This document shows, piece after piece, positions 41,601-49,681 of a DNA stretch of 59,744 bases; within the stretch, counting starts at the first letter, position 1; each line of letters opens with the position of its first letter. The stretch covers positions 1 through 59,744 of the forward strand of contig DBAY01000008.1 in assembly GCA_002291925.1 (NCBI GenBank), given 5' to 3'. The DNA comes from Alphaproteobacteria bacterium UBA998. GTDB lineage: Bacteria; Pseudomonadota; Alphaproteobacteria; Rickettsiales; UBA998. Below the pieces are notes generated by a model that saw only the letters and a list, made by a program, of their open reading frames with translations, was not told where the DNA came from and ran no database searches. The translations under genes were made by a program, and so were the position numbers.

Positions 41601-42596
41601 CGGAATCGGTTCATCCACCTCGCCCGCGCGGTTGACGCGCCAGATGACCTGCGAGGAAGCCTCCACAAAGGAGCGGTAGCGTCGCTCGCTGTTCTGCAGG
41701 GCGAGCTCCGCGCGTTTGCGGTCGTCAATGTCGACGGCCACGCCCACCCATTGCTGCACCCTGCCTTGCGCGTCCTTCAGCGGCACACCGCGCGCGAGGT
41801 GCCAGCGATAGGTGCCGTCATGCCGGCGGTAGGGCGTCTCCACCTCATACTGATCATCAGTGGTCGCCGCGCGTTTCCACGCCTCCACCACGCGGTCGCG
41901 ATGATCGGGATGCATGACCTGCGCCCACCCGAATCCCAGCGACGCCTCGAGGCTGAGGCCGCTATAGCTTAACCAGTGCTGGTTGATGTATGTGACAGAG
42001 CCGTCCGGGCGGGAAAACCAGACGATCTGCGGCGAGGCCTCCACCAGCGCACAGTAGCGGGCCTCACTGGCCTGACGCTCCTGTTCTGCCTTCATGGTCT
42101 CCGTGGTTTCCATCACCGTGCAGAGGACGCCCCGGATGTCACCTGCCGCATCCCGCAGGGGCGTATAGGAGAAGGTAAACCATGCATCTTCCGGGCGCCC
42201 ATGACGCTCCAGCACGAAATGCAGGTTCTCGTGGAAGATGGCTCTGCCTCCCAGCGGTCCTTCAAGCATGGAACCGATTTGCTCCCATGCTTCCACCCAT
42301 AGCTCACGCAAGGGCTGCCCCACGGACGCCTGGTATTTGCTGCCAAGAATGGGGATAAGCGCATCGTTGTGCAGGTGAATCAGCTCATCTCCCCACGCAA
42401 GCCACATCGGGCTTGCCGCATCCAGGATAAGCTGTACGGCATTCAAGAGCGAAGCGGGCCAGCCCTCCATGGGGCCGAGCGGCGTCGCGGCCCAGTCATG
42501 CGCGCGAATGCGCCCGGCCACTTCCCCGCTACCCTTGAGAACAGAGGATTCCTGCTCCAAATCATCGCTGGGCTTTCTGCCAGCCTGTTGTTTCAT
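38619..42596 (-). CDS. Soluble hybrid histidine kinase with seven PAS domains and receiver
   Basis: 1325 residues, no membrane helix. Seven consecutive PAS/PAC units (from about residue 25 to 945); most end in the PAC pattern VGVxxDITxRK and are linked by short helices starting SEARY or similar. HisKA with phospho-His near 963 (LANMSHEIRTPLNAIVG), HATPase (DTGIGIPRESQDRLFE, GTGLGLAIS) and a C-terminal receiver (VLLVEDFAANV, Asp in LMDVNMPVKDG). Cytosolic sensor, possibly of redox state, light or small ligands. No FAD-LOV cysteine motif or haem His is obvious. No regulator gene adjoins it, so it probably relays through a separate HPt protein. Confidence 0.94.
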   Translation of the reverse strand: MKQQAGRKPSDDLEQESSVLKGSGEVAGRIRAHDWAATPLGPMEGWPASLLNAVQLILDAASPMWLAWGDELIHLHNDALIPILGSKYQASVGQPLRELWVEAWEQIGSMLEGPLGGRAIFHENLHFVLERHGRPEDAWFTFSYTPLRDAAGDIRGVLCTVMETTETMKAEQERQASEARYCALVEASPQIVWFSRPDGSVTYINQHWLSYSGLSLEASLGFGWAQVMHPDHRDRVVEAWKRAATTDDQYEVETPYRRHDGTYRWHLARGVPLKDAQGRVQQWVGVAVDIDDRKRAELALQNSERRYRSFVEASSQVIWRVNRAGEVDEPIPAWQEFTGQSFEAARGLGWVNAIRAEQRPAVFSAWQKALAQETVYEVEYELRRHDGQWRAMLARGVPVKDAAGDVVEWIGTCIDIHDRKRAEEALHLNAERVQLALKAGAIIGTWMWDLTCDQFTIDEGFAHSFGLDPGLGREGIPLEQIIATVHPDDKPGLRDAIAEAIARGGPYSRQYRVKRQDGHYYWIEANGRVDHGPDGTPLRFPGVLLDMEGRRAIEAERDRADALLRTVIETVPGLVYAKDREGRILIANHNIVKAVGLPIEEIIGKTEKEFLKDSDQADIISANDRRILESGEAQEFEEAVTLPDGTTTIWLSNKMPMRDAAGQVVGLLGTSVDITRRKEVEDQLAVVAQKLARSEAQLSLALEGTNDGLWDWDMVTGEVFHSPRWIDMLGYMPEEWECSYENWLAHAHPEDVPGAENVMTRYLAGEIPEYVNIFRMRHKDGSWRWMMSRAKAYRDAQGTPIRMVGVHTDITAQREAESALRESEARFRDLADSIGHMVWVARADGYHEYYNRRWYEFTGAAEGETDGLQPWGKILHPDDQDRAWARWQHSLKSGEPYEIEYRLRRANGEYRWVLGRAEPIRDAGGRLIKWYGTCTDIQELYDARRKAEDANAAKSDFLANMSHEIRTPLNAIVGIASLLERGGASAEKQSQFFKTLRSSADALLALINDLLDISKIEQRDFQLADERFRLDELFGEVISMLSLRAKEKNIGLMVDYEAVRGLRYTGDKQRLRQVLLNVVGNAVKFTDTGTVSVRVLRKPDLFNCEGGIEIQVIDTGIGIPRESQDRLFEKFMRADNASGIPGTGLGLAISRHLIEMMGGTITLTSTVGFGTKVFICLPDRLTGRLSAQPRTAADMPSLAIATNKRVLLVEDFAANVMVATAILDDIGVDYDIAYNGEEALRLLKQHAYGLVLMDVNMPVKDGLAATRELRGWEAAQARPGVPVIGMTAHALAGDRDVCFEAGMNDFLPKPVTAEAMFEKIRSYLR

Positions 42597-42632
42597 GACA
42601 ATAATTTTAGATGGGACACTCTGTGTCTTTAT

Positions 42633-42662
42633 ATATTCCTAACGTATTGCCACAAGGAATAT
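42633..42662. promoter_or_regulatory. Inverted repeat upstream of the seven-PAS kinase
   Basis: ATATTCCT at 42633-42640 is repeated inverted as AGGAATAT at 42655-42662, 14 bp apart. It lies 37-66 bp upstream of the kinase start in an AT-rich island, with AT-rich -10-like hexamers next to it. Plausible operator; binding protein unknown. Confidence 0.4.
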
Positions 42663-42735
42663 AAAATTAGCATAAGTAATTGAAGAAACGGAACTGATAC
42701 AGGGTGCCGCTGGCGCGGGCCAGACGTTCCTTGAA

Positions 42736-42894
42736 CTAGCTTCTGGCCGCCTCGCCGCGCAAGCGCCGGCAGCGGTCCGAACAGTAGCGCACCTCGTCCC
42801 ACACCTTCTCCCACTTCTTGCGCCAGGTGAAAGGACGGCCGCAGGCCGCGCAGATTTTGCTGGGTAGATGCTCCTTACGCACGCCGCGTGGCAT
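42736..42894 (-). CDS. DUF2256 zinc-ribbon-like small protein
   Basis: 52 residues from ATG 42894: MPRGVRKEHLPSKICAACGRPFTWRKKW in its first half, then YCSDRCRRLRGEA, giving two CxxC/CxxxC pairs expected to bind zinc. DUF2256 genes are often next to photolyase/cryptochrome genes, as here. Function unknown. It starts 4 nt after the preceding gene's stop, so it is the third gene of the photolyase operon. Confidence 0.9.
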   Translation of the reverse strand: MPRGVRKEHLPSKICAACGRPFTWRKKWEKVWDEVRYCSDRCRRLRGEAARS

Positions 42895-42898
42895 GGGC

Positions 42899-43264
42899 CT
42901 ACTCCCGCGCTGCCAGCTGACAATGGGCCAGCCGGGTGAATCGCCACGCGGCGAATCGCGCATAGGCCACTTCCGCCAGCGCCCGCAGCGGCGGCCACGC
43001 CACCACGCGTGCAAGCACCCGCCAGTGGGGCAGTTGCTGCCAGATGAGCAGGAACGCCGCCACGCCGACATGCATCTGCCCCTCCGCATCCCTCGCGTGC
43101 AGCAGCTTCAGCGCCTCCGCCTGCGTAATGCCGAGGGCACCAAGCGGCGCGGGATTACGGGCGATGTCCTGCCAGTCGAAGATTCCTGCCGGTGCGATGC
43201 GGCGGTAATAGGCAATCTCGCGGGCGCACAGGCCGCACAGGCCGTCATAGTACACCGTAATCAC
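42899..43264 (-). CDS. DCC-family thiol-disulphide oxidoreductase (DUF393)
   Basis: 121 residues from GTG 43264, overlapping the photolyase stop (GTGA). Thioredoxin-fold family with the signature YYDGLCGLCAREIAYYRR (CxxC) near the N-terminus, and LLHARDAEGQMHVGVAAFLLIW. Predicted thiol redox activity. Position between the photolyase and DUF2256 suggests a role in redox or metal-site maintenance (inference). Confidence 0.9.
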   Translation of the reverse strand: MITVYYDGLCGLCAREIAYYRRIAPAGIFDWQDIARNPAPLGALGITQAEALKLLHARDAEGQMHVGVAAFLLIWQQLPHWRVLARVVAWPPLRALAEVAYARFAAWRFTRLAHCQLAARE

Positions 43265-44799
43265 AACTCCCCCTCCCGCATCCGCGCCAGATGCCGCGCC
43301 GCCTGCGCGCGGATGGCTTCCTGCTTGTGCGGCCCGAAGCGCTCCCACGTGGCATAGACATACGGCATGCGCTGGTTGCCGCGCAGCTTGTCCTCGTGAC
43401 GCGCGAGGAAGTCCCAGTAGAGCGCGTTGAATGGGCAGGCCTTCTCGCCAGTCATCTGCTCCGGATCGTAAGCACAGCGCTCGCAGAAATTGCTCATGCG
43501 ATGGATGTATTTTCCGCTCGCCGCATAGGGCTTGCTGGCCATCCTGCCGCCATCACCGAAGAGCGCCATGCCGAGCGTGTTGGGCATCTCCACCCATTCA
43601 TACGCATCCGCGTAAACAGCAAGGTACCATGCCTGCACCTCCTTCACGTCCAGCCCTGCCAGCAGGGCGAAATTGCCCGTCACCATCAGGCGCTGGATAT
43701 GGTGCGAATAAGCATGGTCCCGCGTGTGACGCACGGCTTCCGCGACGCAGAACATCTGCGTCTTGGCCCCCCAGTAAAAATCTGGCAGCGGCTCGGTGGC
43801 GTCGAAGTAATTCAGCTCGCCATAGCCGGGCATGAACTGCCAGTAGATGCCGCGCACATATTCCCGCCAACCGAGAATCTGGCGGATGAATCCCTCCACC
43901 GCATTGAGCGGCGCGGCCCCGGCGCGGTAGGCCGCCTCCGCCGCCTGGCAGACCTCCAGCGGCAGCAGCAGCCCGGCATTCAGGTAGGCAGAAATCACAG
44001 AGTGGTAGAGATGCGGTTCCCCCGCCAGCATGGCGTCCTGATAGGTGCCGAAATGCGGCAGGCGCTGCGCGATGAAATGCTCCAGCTCGGCCAGCGCCTG
44101 CGCGCGCGTTACGGCATAGGCGAATGGCTCCAGCCGTCCGAAATGCCCGCCAAAACGCGCCGCCACGAGATCCAGCACCTCGCGCAGAATAGGCGTCTCC
44201 GCGTGGCGCGGGCGCGGAATCTGTGGCAGGCCTGCCTTGGGTGGCTGGCGGTTTTCCTTGTCGTAATTCCACTGCCCGCCGGTGGGCTGGCCGTCCGGCT
44301 CCATCAGCAGCCCGTAACGCTTGCGCATTTCGCGGTAGAAGAATTCCATGCGCAGCTGCCGCTTGTCCCCTGCCCAACGGCGGAAGTCGGCCAGCGAGGA
44401 GAGAAACCGCTCATCGGCGCGAATCTCCACCGGGATGCCGAGCTGTGCTTCCCAGCCTTTCATCTTTTGCAGCACGCGGTATTCGCCGGGCTCGGTCAGG
44501 ATGAGGCGCGCGGGCTGCAGCTCCGTCACCGCGCGCGCCACCTCGCCATCGAAACTGCCCGTATTGGCCGCATCCTCCAGCCGCACATAGCGCACGCGGA
44601 AACCCGCCGCCTCGCACTCCGCCGCAAAATGCCGCATGGCCGCGAAGAGGAATGCGATCTTCTGCGGGTGATGCGGCACATAGGTCGCCTCCTCCATCAC
44701 CTCGCAGAACAGCAGCGTATCACGCGCCTTGTCCGCATCGGCCAGACTGGCGAGCGAAGCACTCAACTGGTCGGCCAGCACCAGGCGCAGAGTGCTCAT
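43261..44799 (-). CDS. Iron-sulphur photolyase/cryptochrome (PhrB-like, FeS-BCP)
   Basis: 512 residues, the length of the FeS-BCP group. N-terminal Rossmann domain (LRLVLADQLSASLASL), then the helical FAD domain (WREYVRGIYWQFMPGY, VRHTRDHAYSHHIQRLMVTGNF). The [4Fe-4S] cysteines are visible: one in MFCVAEAV and three in NFCERCAYDPEQMTGEKACP. Characterised relatives such as Agrobacterium PhrB repair (6-4) photoproducts using blue light and carry FAD and a lumazine antenna. Implies exposure to light. First gene of a three-gene minus-strand operon. Confidence 0.94.
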   Translation of the reverse strand: MSTLRLVLADQLSASLASLADADKARDTLLFCEVMEEATYVPHHPQKIAFLFAAMRHFAAECEAAGFRVRYVRLEDAANTGSFDGEVARAVTELQPARLILTEPGEYRVLQKMKGWEAQLGIPVEIRADERFLSSLADFRRWAGDKRQLRMEFFYREMRKRYGLLMEPDGQPTGGQWNYDKENRQPPKAGLPQIPRPRHAETPILREVLDLVAARFGGHFGRLEPFAYAVTRAQALAELEHFIAQRLPHFGTYQDAMLAGEPHLYHSVISAYLNAGLLLPLEVCQAAEAAYRAGAAPLNAVEGFIRQILGWREYVRGIYWQFMPGYGELNYFDATEPLPDFYWGAKTQMFCVAEAVRHTRDHAYSHHIQRLMVTGNFALLAGLDVKEVQAWYLAVYADAYEWVEMPNTLGMALFGDGGRMASKPYAASGKYIHRMSNFCERCAYDPEQMTGEKACPFNALYWDFLARHEDKLRGNQRMPYVYATWERFGPHKQEAIRAQAARHLARMREGEL

Positions 44800-45015
44800 C
44801 GCGCGACGCCTCGCCGTTTCTGATTGTGATGCTCCATACAGCGCTCAGCTTATCATGAGAGGATTATTAGGGAATACTTATATGATAAACGGCCCATGCG
44901 ATAGGAGCATATGCCGGGGCGGATTTTTCTTCTGCACGGCAGACTCATCTTTGCTTCTTAATGTCACGGCTTTCATGCTGCGCCTTGCTTCATTCAACCA
45001 TTGAAAGGGTTTCCC

Positions 45016-45531
45016 ATGTCCGCACCAAAAAGCCTCAAGGACGTCTATGCCGATGAACTGAAAGACCTGTGGTTCGCCAACGACCAGATGACCAGGGCTG
45101 TCACGAAAATGGCCGAGAAGGTCCGCGACCCCAAGCTGAAAAAGATGTTCGAGAAATCGCTCACCGGCATCAACACGCACAGCGATGCCCTGAAAGCCCT
45201 GCTGCAGGACATGGGCAAGGACGTCGAGAAGGAGCATTGCAAAGGCATGGAAGGCCTGGTGGCCGAGGCCCTCAAGCACAGCATCAAGGAAGCGCCCAAA
45301 GAAGAGGAACTGCAAGAGGTGGTGATGATTGCGCAATACCAGCGCATGTCGCATTACGGCATTACCGGATTCGGCACCGCCGCCGCCTACGCGAAGGCCC
45401 TAGGAATGAAGGAGCATGCCGCCAAGCTGAAATCCATCACGTCGGACATTTATCAGGCCGATGAGTACGCCACCACGCTCGCTGAAAAATCAGCGCAATT
45501 CGCGACCAAGGAAGAGCACAAGCCCGCGTAG
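45016..45531 (+). CDS. YciE/DUF892 ferritin-like protein
   Basis: 171 residues from ATG 45016. Four-helix ferritin-like domain of the DUF892 family: SLKDVYADELKDLWFANDQM at the start, LLQDMGKDVEKEHCKGMEGLVAEAL, and the Glu/His pairs in AQYQRMSHYGITGFGTAAAYAKAL expected to bind a di-iron centre. Members are general stress-induced. Monocistronic; it converges with the aminotransferase gene, whose stop is 8 nt away. Confidence 0.92.
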   Translation: MSAPKSLKDVYADELKDLWFANDQMTRAVTKMAEKVRDPKLKKMFEKSLTGINTHSDALKALLQDMGKDVEKEHCKGMEGLVAEALKHSIKEAPKEEELQEVVMIAQYQRMSHYGITGFGTAAAYAKALGMKEHAAKLKSITSDIYQADEYATTLAEKSAQFATKEEHKPA

Positions 45532-45539
45532 CAGGCGCG

Positions 45540-46655
45540 CTATACCGCCAAGGCCTGACGGGCGCTGTAAAACGCGCGTACGGCTTCCACGACCCGGTCT
45601 GTTTCTTCCGGCGTCTGCGCCGGGGACATGGGCAGGCTGATAACTTCGCGGGCCATGGCTTCGGCCAGCGGCAGGGACTGCACATACTCCGGATAACAGG
45701 CCTGCTGGTGAGGCGGCAGCGGGTAATGGATGACCGTGGCGATGCCGTGCTGGGTGAGATGCGCCTGAATCGCGTCCCGGTCCGGGGTGCGGATCACGTA
45801 AAGGTGCCAGACCGGCTCCGCCCAGTCAGGCACATGCGGCAGGGTGATGGGAAGACCGGCCAGCGCCTGCGTGTAATGGGCCGCCACCGCGCGGCGGCGT
45901 TCGTTCCATTTGTCCAGCACGGCCAGCTTCACGCGCAGGAATGCCGCCTGCAGCTCATCGAGCCGTGAGTTGTAGCCCGGCACATCGTGGCGGTATTTGA
46001 CGCTGGAGCCGTAATTGCGCAGCTTGCGCACCTGCTCGGCAATGGCCGCGTCACGCGTCAGCACCGCGCCCCCATCGCCCAGCGCGCCGAGATTTTTGCC
46101 CGGATAAAAACTGGTCGCCGCCGCATGGCCCAGCCCGCAGGCGCGGCGCCCTTTATAAAGCGCCCCCTGCGCCTGCGCGGCATCCTCAATCACCACCAGC
46201 CCGTGACGCTCGGCGATGGCCATGATCGGGTCCATATCGGCGGTCTGGCCGTAAAGATGCACCGGGATGATGGCGCGAGTGCGCGGGGTGATGGCCGCCT
46301 CGATGCGCGCGGGGTCGAGATTATAGGTCAGCGCATCCGGCTCGACCGCCACGGGCGTGGCACCGGCCTGCGAAACGGCCAGCCACGTGGCAATGAAGGT
46401 ATTGGACGGGACGATCACTTCATCGCCCGCACCGATATTGTAGGCGCGCAGCAGCAGGTGAATCGCATCGAGCCCGTTGGCCACTCCGACACAATGCTCT
46501 ACCCCAGAGTAAGCCGCAAACTCGGCCTCGAAGGCCTCGACTTCCTTCCCGAGGATATACCAGCCGGACGCCATGACGCGGGCAAACGCCTCCGTCAGGG
46601 GCGCTTGCAGCTCACCGTTCAGTCGTTTCAGATCAAGGAAGGCGACGTGGTTCAT
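45540..46655 (-). CDS. Sugar 3-aminotransferase, DegT/DnrJ/EryC1 family (FdtB/QdtB-like)
   Basis: 371 residues. PLP-dependent fold type I: FLDLKRLNGELQ start, GVANGLDAIHLLLRAYNIGAGDEVIVPSNTF, VIEDAAQAQGA, and the PLP-binding lysine in TSFYPGKNLGALGDGGA. Transfers an amino group to a 3-keto-6-deoxy sugar nucleotide. The overlapping upstream FdtA/QdtA-like isomerase supports dTDP-3-amino-3,6-dideoxyhexose (Fuc3N or Qui3N) synthesis. No rmlA or rmlB is in the window. Confidence 0.92.
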   Translation of the reverse strand: MNHVAFLDLKRLNGELQAPLTEAFARVMASGWYILGKEVEAFEAEFAAYSGVEHCVGVANGLDAIHLLLRAYNIGAGDEVIVPSNTFIATWLAVSQAGATPVAVEPDALTYNLDPARIEAAITPRTRAIIPVHLYGQTADMDPIMAIAERHGLVVIEDAAQAQGALYKGRRACGLGHAAATSFYPGKNLGALGDGGAVLTRDAAIAEQVRKLRNYGSSVKYRHDVPGYNSRLDELQAAFLRVKLAVLDKWNERRRAVAAHYTQALAGLPITLPHVPDWAEPVWHLYVIRTPDRDAIQAHLTQHGIATVIHYPLPPHQQACYPEYVQSLPLAEAMAREVISLPMSPAQTPEETDRVVEAVRAFYSARQALAV

Positions 46656-47083
46656 GCGGACGCACTGCGGACAGCCGCAATGAAATCATCGTAATTGCGG
46701 TAATAATCCGACTCGTCATACACCTCCGAGGCCAGCACCATGCAGACCGCGCCCGAGGAGAAATTGTCCAGATCCCGCCACATCATCTTGGGAATGTAGA
46801 GCCCCTGGTAGGAGCGGTTCAAGCTAAAACGCTTGCGTTCCTTGCCGTCATCGAGCGTCACGTCGAAACTGCCGGACATGGCGATCATGACCTGCTGCAG
46901 ATTCTTGTGCGCATGCGCCGCCCGCGAGGCGCCCCCCGGCACGTCGTAAAGGTAATAGACACGCTTGATATCAAACGGAATATGACGTCCACCCTCGACG
47001 AAAGTCAGGTTGCCGCGGGGATCGTTAATGCGCGGCAGATCGATCACGCTGGCAGTGCGGGGAGATTGTATGATGTCACCCAT
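46652..47083 (-). CDS. dTDP-4-keto-6-deoxyglucose 3,4-ketoisomerase-like cupin (FdtA/QdtA family)
   Basis: 143 residues from ATG 47083; a GTG start at 47110 would add nine. Cupin with the family strip DPRGNLTFVEGGRHIPFDIKRVYYLYDVP, the catalytic-type histidines in RAAHAHKNLQQ, and LNRSYQGLYIPKMMWRDLDNFSSGA. Moves the keto group from C4 to C3 of dTDP-4-keto-6-deoxyglucose before transamination by the next gene, whose start it overlaps (ATGA). FdtA and QdtA differ in C4 stereochemistry; which one applies cannot be told by eye. Confidence 0.88.
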   Translation of the reverse strand: MGDIIQSPRTASVIDLPRINDPRGNLTFVEGGRHIPFDIKRVYYLYDVPGGASRAAHAHKNLQQVMIAMSGSFDVTLDDGKERKRFSLNRSYQGLYIPKMMWRDLDNFSSGAVCMVLASEVYDESDYYRNYDDFIAAVRSASA

Positions 47084-47273
47084 ATCACATTGTTTTGGTT
47101 CGTTTAACACCCGGGCAGCGGTGGCAGGAATTTAAAAATTCACCTTTCATAACATTCTTGCATGGAAAGAAAAGTGCTATATAGAAAACAATGCAACAAA
47201 ACCTTTGCGCGGTATCGCTCGAAAGCCGCGCTCTGAGCCATTTCAAGCGAAGTGAGCCCGTGAGCGGCGGCGA

Positions 47274-48860
47274 TCACATGAGCCCGTAGCTGTTCAGCCA
47301 GTGATAAAGCCCAGAGCGCATGCCGTGAGGATACATCGTGCGCACGTAGAAATTCAGCATATGCCGCACCATCAGGGTGGCAAGGTACCGGAATGTGCGG
47401 GGCTGGGCGAATCTGTTTTCTGCAATAAACTTTTCGAAAGGCGATATCGGCCGGATCGGATCAGGCGGCGGCGCGCGGAATGTATGCTGCGTCGGGAATT
47501 GATCATACAGCTCCCTCAGCCTTCGGGAAAAACCCTCCTGCAATGCGTCGCGCTCAAGGATGTTATAGAGCCGCATGGAGGGTTCGGTTTCATGCATCGC
47601 GGCGATGGTGCGCGAGATCAACTCCTCCTGCGTGGCGCACACGATGCCGGCTTCTTCAAAGGCATCCACGCTCTCTGCCGGGGTAGCGAGCGTCAGGCAG
47701 GGGATGCGATAGCGCGCCAACTCCATCAGCGCCGTCGGCGAATTGAAAGGGAATGACTCAAGAGCGACATCGGCAATGGATAAGTAACGATCCAGCTCAC
47801 TGTTGGGAATGATGCCAAGCGCACGAATGCGTCCGTTGGATTTCTTCATCGCCCGTCGCCACTGGGCATCACGCGCGCTGGGCCCAATGGCCAAAAGCAC
47901 CGCCTCGGGCTCAAGCCTCAGAATCTCTTCGATGGTGGCAAGAAAATCAACGCCCCCCGAGGGCTCATATTTATAAGCCGAAGCGATGGTAACCATCACC
48001 TTGCACGTGGCAGGAAATCCAAGGGATGCCTTGATTGAAGACAAGGTTTCACGATCCGGCCTTAGCTTTTCCGGCACGGGCTTCATCGGAAGCGGCAACA
48101 CGGCATCATGCGTAATCCCGCGCGCCTTGCGTCCTATCTCAAGCGTGGAACTGCGGAAGTTAACCACCAGATCCGCCAGCGACGTGCCCAGCCAGAACAA
48201 ATGATCCGCATGGTTGAACAGCACAATCGGGCGGGCGAATTTAGTATGGGAAAGGGCCAGCATCGGCACGATATCATAGGGATGGACATGCAGAATGATG
48301 GCAGAATAGTCTCCGGCGAGCGCTCTCAGTTCCGCTGCCTTCTCAAGCGGCAAGCGCGGCGCAAGATGCAGGATACCCCCGGATTTCTGCTGTACCACTT
48401 CTTCCAGATAGGGCGGCACAGGCCGCCGCCCCTGGCTGATGAGCACCACGTCATGGCGCTGCGTCGCGGGTGACGCGGAAATCCAGCGCTCCAGCACCCG
48501 CGTATGCCCGCCGCTGGCATAACAGCGCGTGACTACATGCAGGAAACGGTTTTCCGAAGGTGTCCTTACAGGTGCCGCAGGAATCGTGAGCGCCAATGCC
48601 TGTAACATTGTCTCAAGCGCGTGCGAGTAAAAGACGCCGCACGGGTTGTTGACGGCAAAAAGGGCCGCGTGAGCACAATGCTGCGCTTTTCTCTCAGCGC
48701 GAGAGCAGGATTGCGCGGCCGCTACCAGACGAAGAAACGTCCGGTGGTTTGCCTCCATGGTGCGTTCAGTGGTGTTGGGCATCGGCGGCACCAAGAGCTT
48801 ACAGATTTTAGCCACCCATCTATGGCAAGAATAAGGGCGCAGGTAAAGAGCGCTGCCCAT
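47274..48860 (-). CDS. Glycosyltransferase (GT-B fold)
   Basis: Up to 528 residues; the start is uncertain (ATG 48860, 48782 or 48758, none with a good Shine-Dalgarno). N-terminal donor/acceptor domain with HVVTRCYASGGHTRVLERWI, C-terminal domain with VTIASAYKYEPSGGVDFLATI, RIRALGIIPNSELDRYLSIADVALESFPFNSPTALMELARYRIPCLTL, a GT4/GT41-like nucleotide-sugar site. Likely builds the surface polysaccharide carrying the aminosugar made by the neighbouring genes and exported by the ABC pair at 49682-51222. Confidence 0.82.
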   Translation of the reverse strand: MGSALYLRPYSCHRWVAKICKLLVPPMPNTTERTMEANHRTFLRLVAAAQSCSRAERKAQHCAHAALFAVNNPCGVFYSHALETMLQALALTIPAAPVRTPSENRFLHVVTRCYASGGHTRVLERWISASPATQRHDVVLISQGRRPVPPYLEEVVQQKSGGILHLAPRLPLEKAAELRALAGDYSAIILHVHPYDIVPMLALSHTKFARPIVLFNHADHLFWLGTSLADLVVNFRSSTLEIGRKARGITHDAVLPLPMKPVPEKLRPDRETLSSIKASLGFPATCKVMVTIASAYKYEPSGGVDFLATIEEILRLEPEAVLLAIGPSARDAQWRRAMKKSNGRIRALGIIPNSELDRYLSIADVALESFPFNSPTALMELARYRIPCLTLATPAESVDAFEEAGIVCATQEELISRTIAAMHETEPSMRLYNILERDALQEGFSRRLRELYDQFPTQHTFRAPPPDPIRPISPFEKFIAENRFAQPRTFRYLATLMVRHMLNFYVRTMYPHGMRSGLYHWLNSYGLM

Positions 48861-48925
48861 GCAAAAACTCTATCCAATTCCATCCTGCATGACTAAATAC
48901 TGGTAGACCATCATTCGAAAACGCC

Positions 48926-49681
48926 ATGATTCATCCAACCGCCCTTATATCACCGCACGCCAAACTTGGGGAGCGCGTCTCGATAGGAGCCTTCACGACC
49001 ATTCATGATCATGTCGAAATCGGCCCAGACACGGTTATTGAGGGATATTGCGAGATTGGCTATCCAAGCCCCCTCGCGGAGGGGCGGCCCCTGATTATTG
49101 GCAAGGAATCCCTCATTCGCTCCCACAGCATCCTCTATCAGGGCTCCATCATTGGCGAACGTTTCATCACCGGCCATAGGGTGACAGTGCGGGAGAAGAC
49201 GCAGGCCGGCATCAATTTTCAGCTGGGCACGCTGGGCGATATACAGGGGACCTGCACCATTGGCGACTATGTCCGCTTTCACAGCAATGTCTTCGTGCCG
49301 CAATATTCGCGTATCGGAAACTTCGTCTGGCTGTTTCCCCATGTGGTGCTTACCAATGACCCGCATCCGCCGAGCGCGGTGGCCATCGGGTGCGACATTG
49401 CCGATTACGCGGCCATTGCGGCCCGCTCCGTCATTCTGCCGGGGGTGAAAGTCTCCGAGGGCGCGCTGGTCGCGGCCAATAGCTGCGTGACAAAGGACGT
49501 GGCGCCCCACACGATCGTCGGCGGCACACCGGCGAAATTCCTATGCCACACGAGCGAGATTATGCTGAAGGACGGAACGGACCGGCCGGCCTATCCGTGG
49601 ACAAGGCATTTCCATCGCGGCTATCCTCAACATGTTGTTGAGAACTGGCTCAACCAGGCATCTTCGCTGAGCGACGCCTGA
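48926..49681 (+). CDS. Left-handed beta-helix acyltransferase (hexapeptide repeat)
   Basis: 251 residues, LpxA/FdtC-like. Hexapeptide repeats run from residue 1 to about 190: IHPTALISPHAKLGERVSIGAFTTIHD, then VTVREKTQAGINFQLGTLGDIQGTCTIGDYVRFHSNVFVPQ, NDPHPPS and AAIAARSVILPGVKVSEGALVAANS. Probably N-acylates an aminosugar such as dTDP-Fuc3N or Qui3N, by analogy with FdtC/QdtC. Plus strand, opposite to its presumed partners. The gene ends directly against the convergent ABC ATPase gene. Confidence 0.85.
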   Translation: MIHPTALISPHAKLGERVSIGAFTTIHDHVEIGPDTVIEGYCEIGYPSPLAEGRPLIIGKESLIRSHSILYQGSIIGERFITGHRVTVREKTQAGINFQLGTLGDIQGTCTIGDYVRFHSNVFVPQYSRIGNFVWLFPHVVLTNDPHPPSAVAIGCDIADYAAIAARSVILPGVKVSEGALVAANSCVTKDVAPHTIVGGTPAKFLCHTSEIMLKDGTDRPAYPWTRHFHRGYPQHVVENWLNQASSLSDA

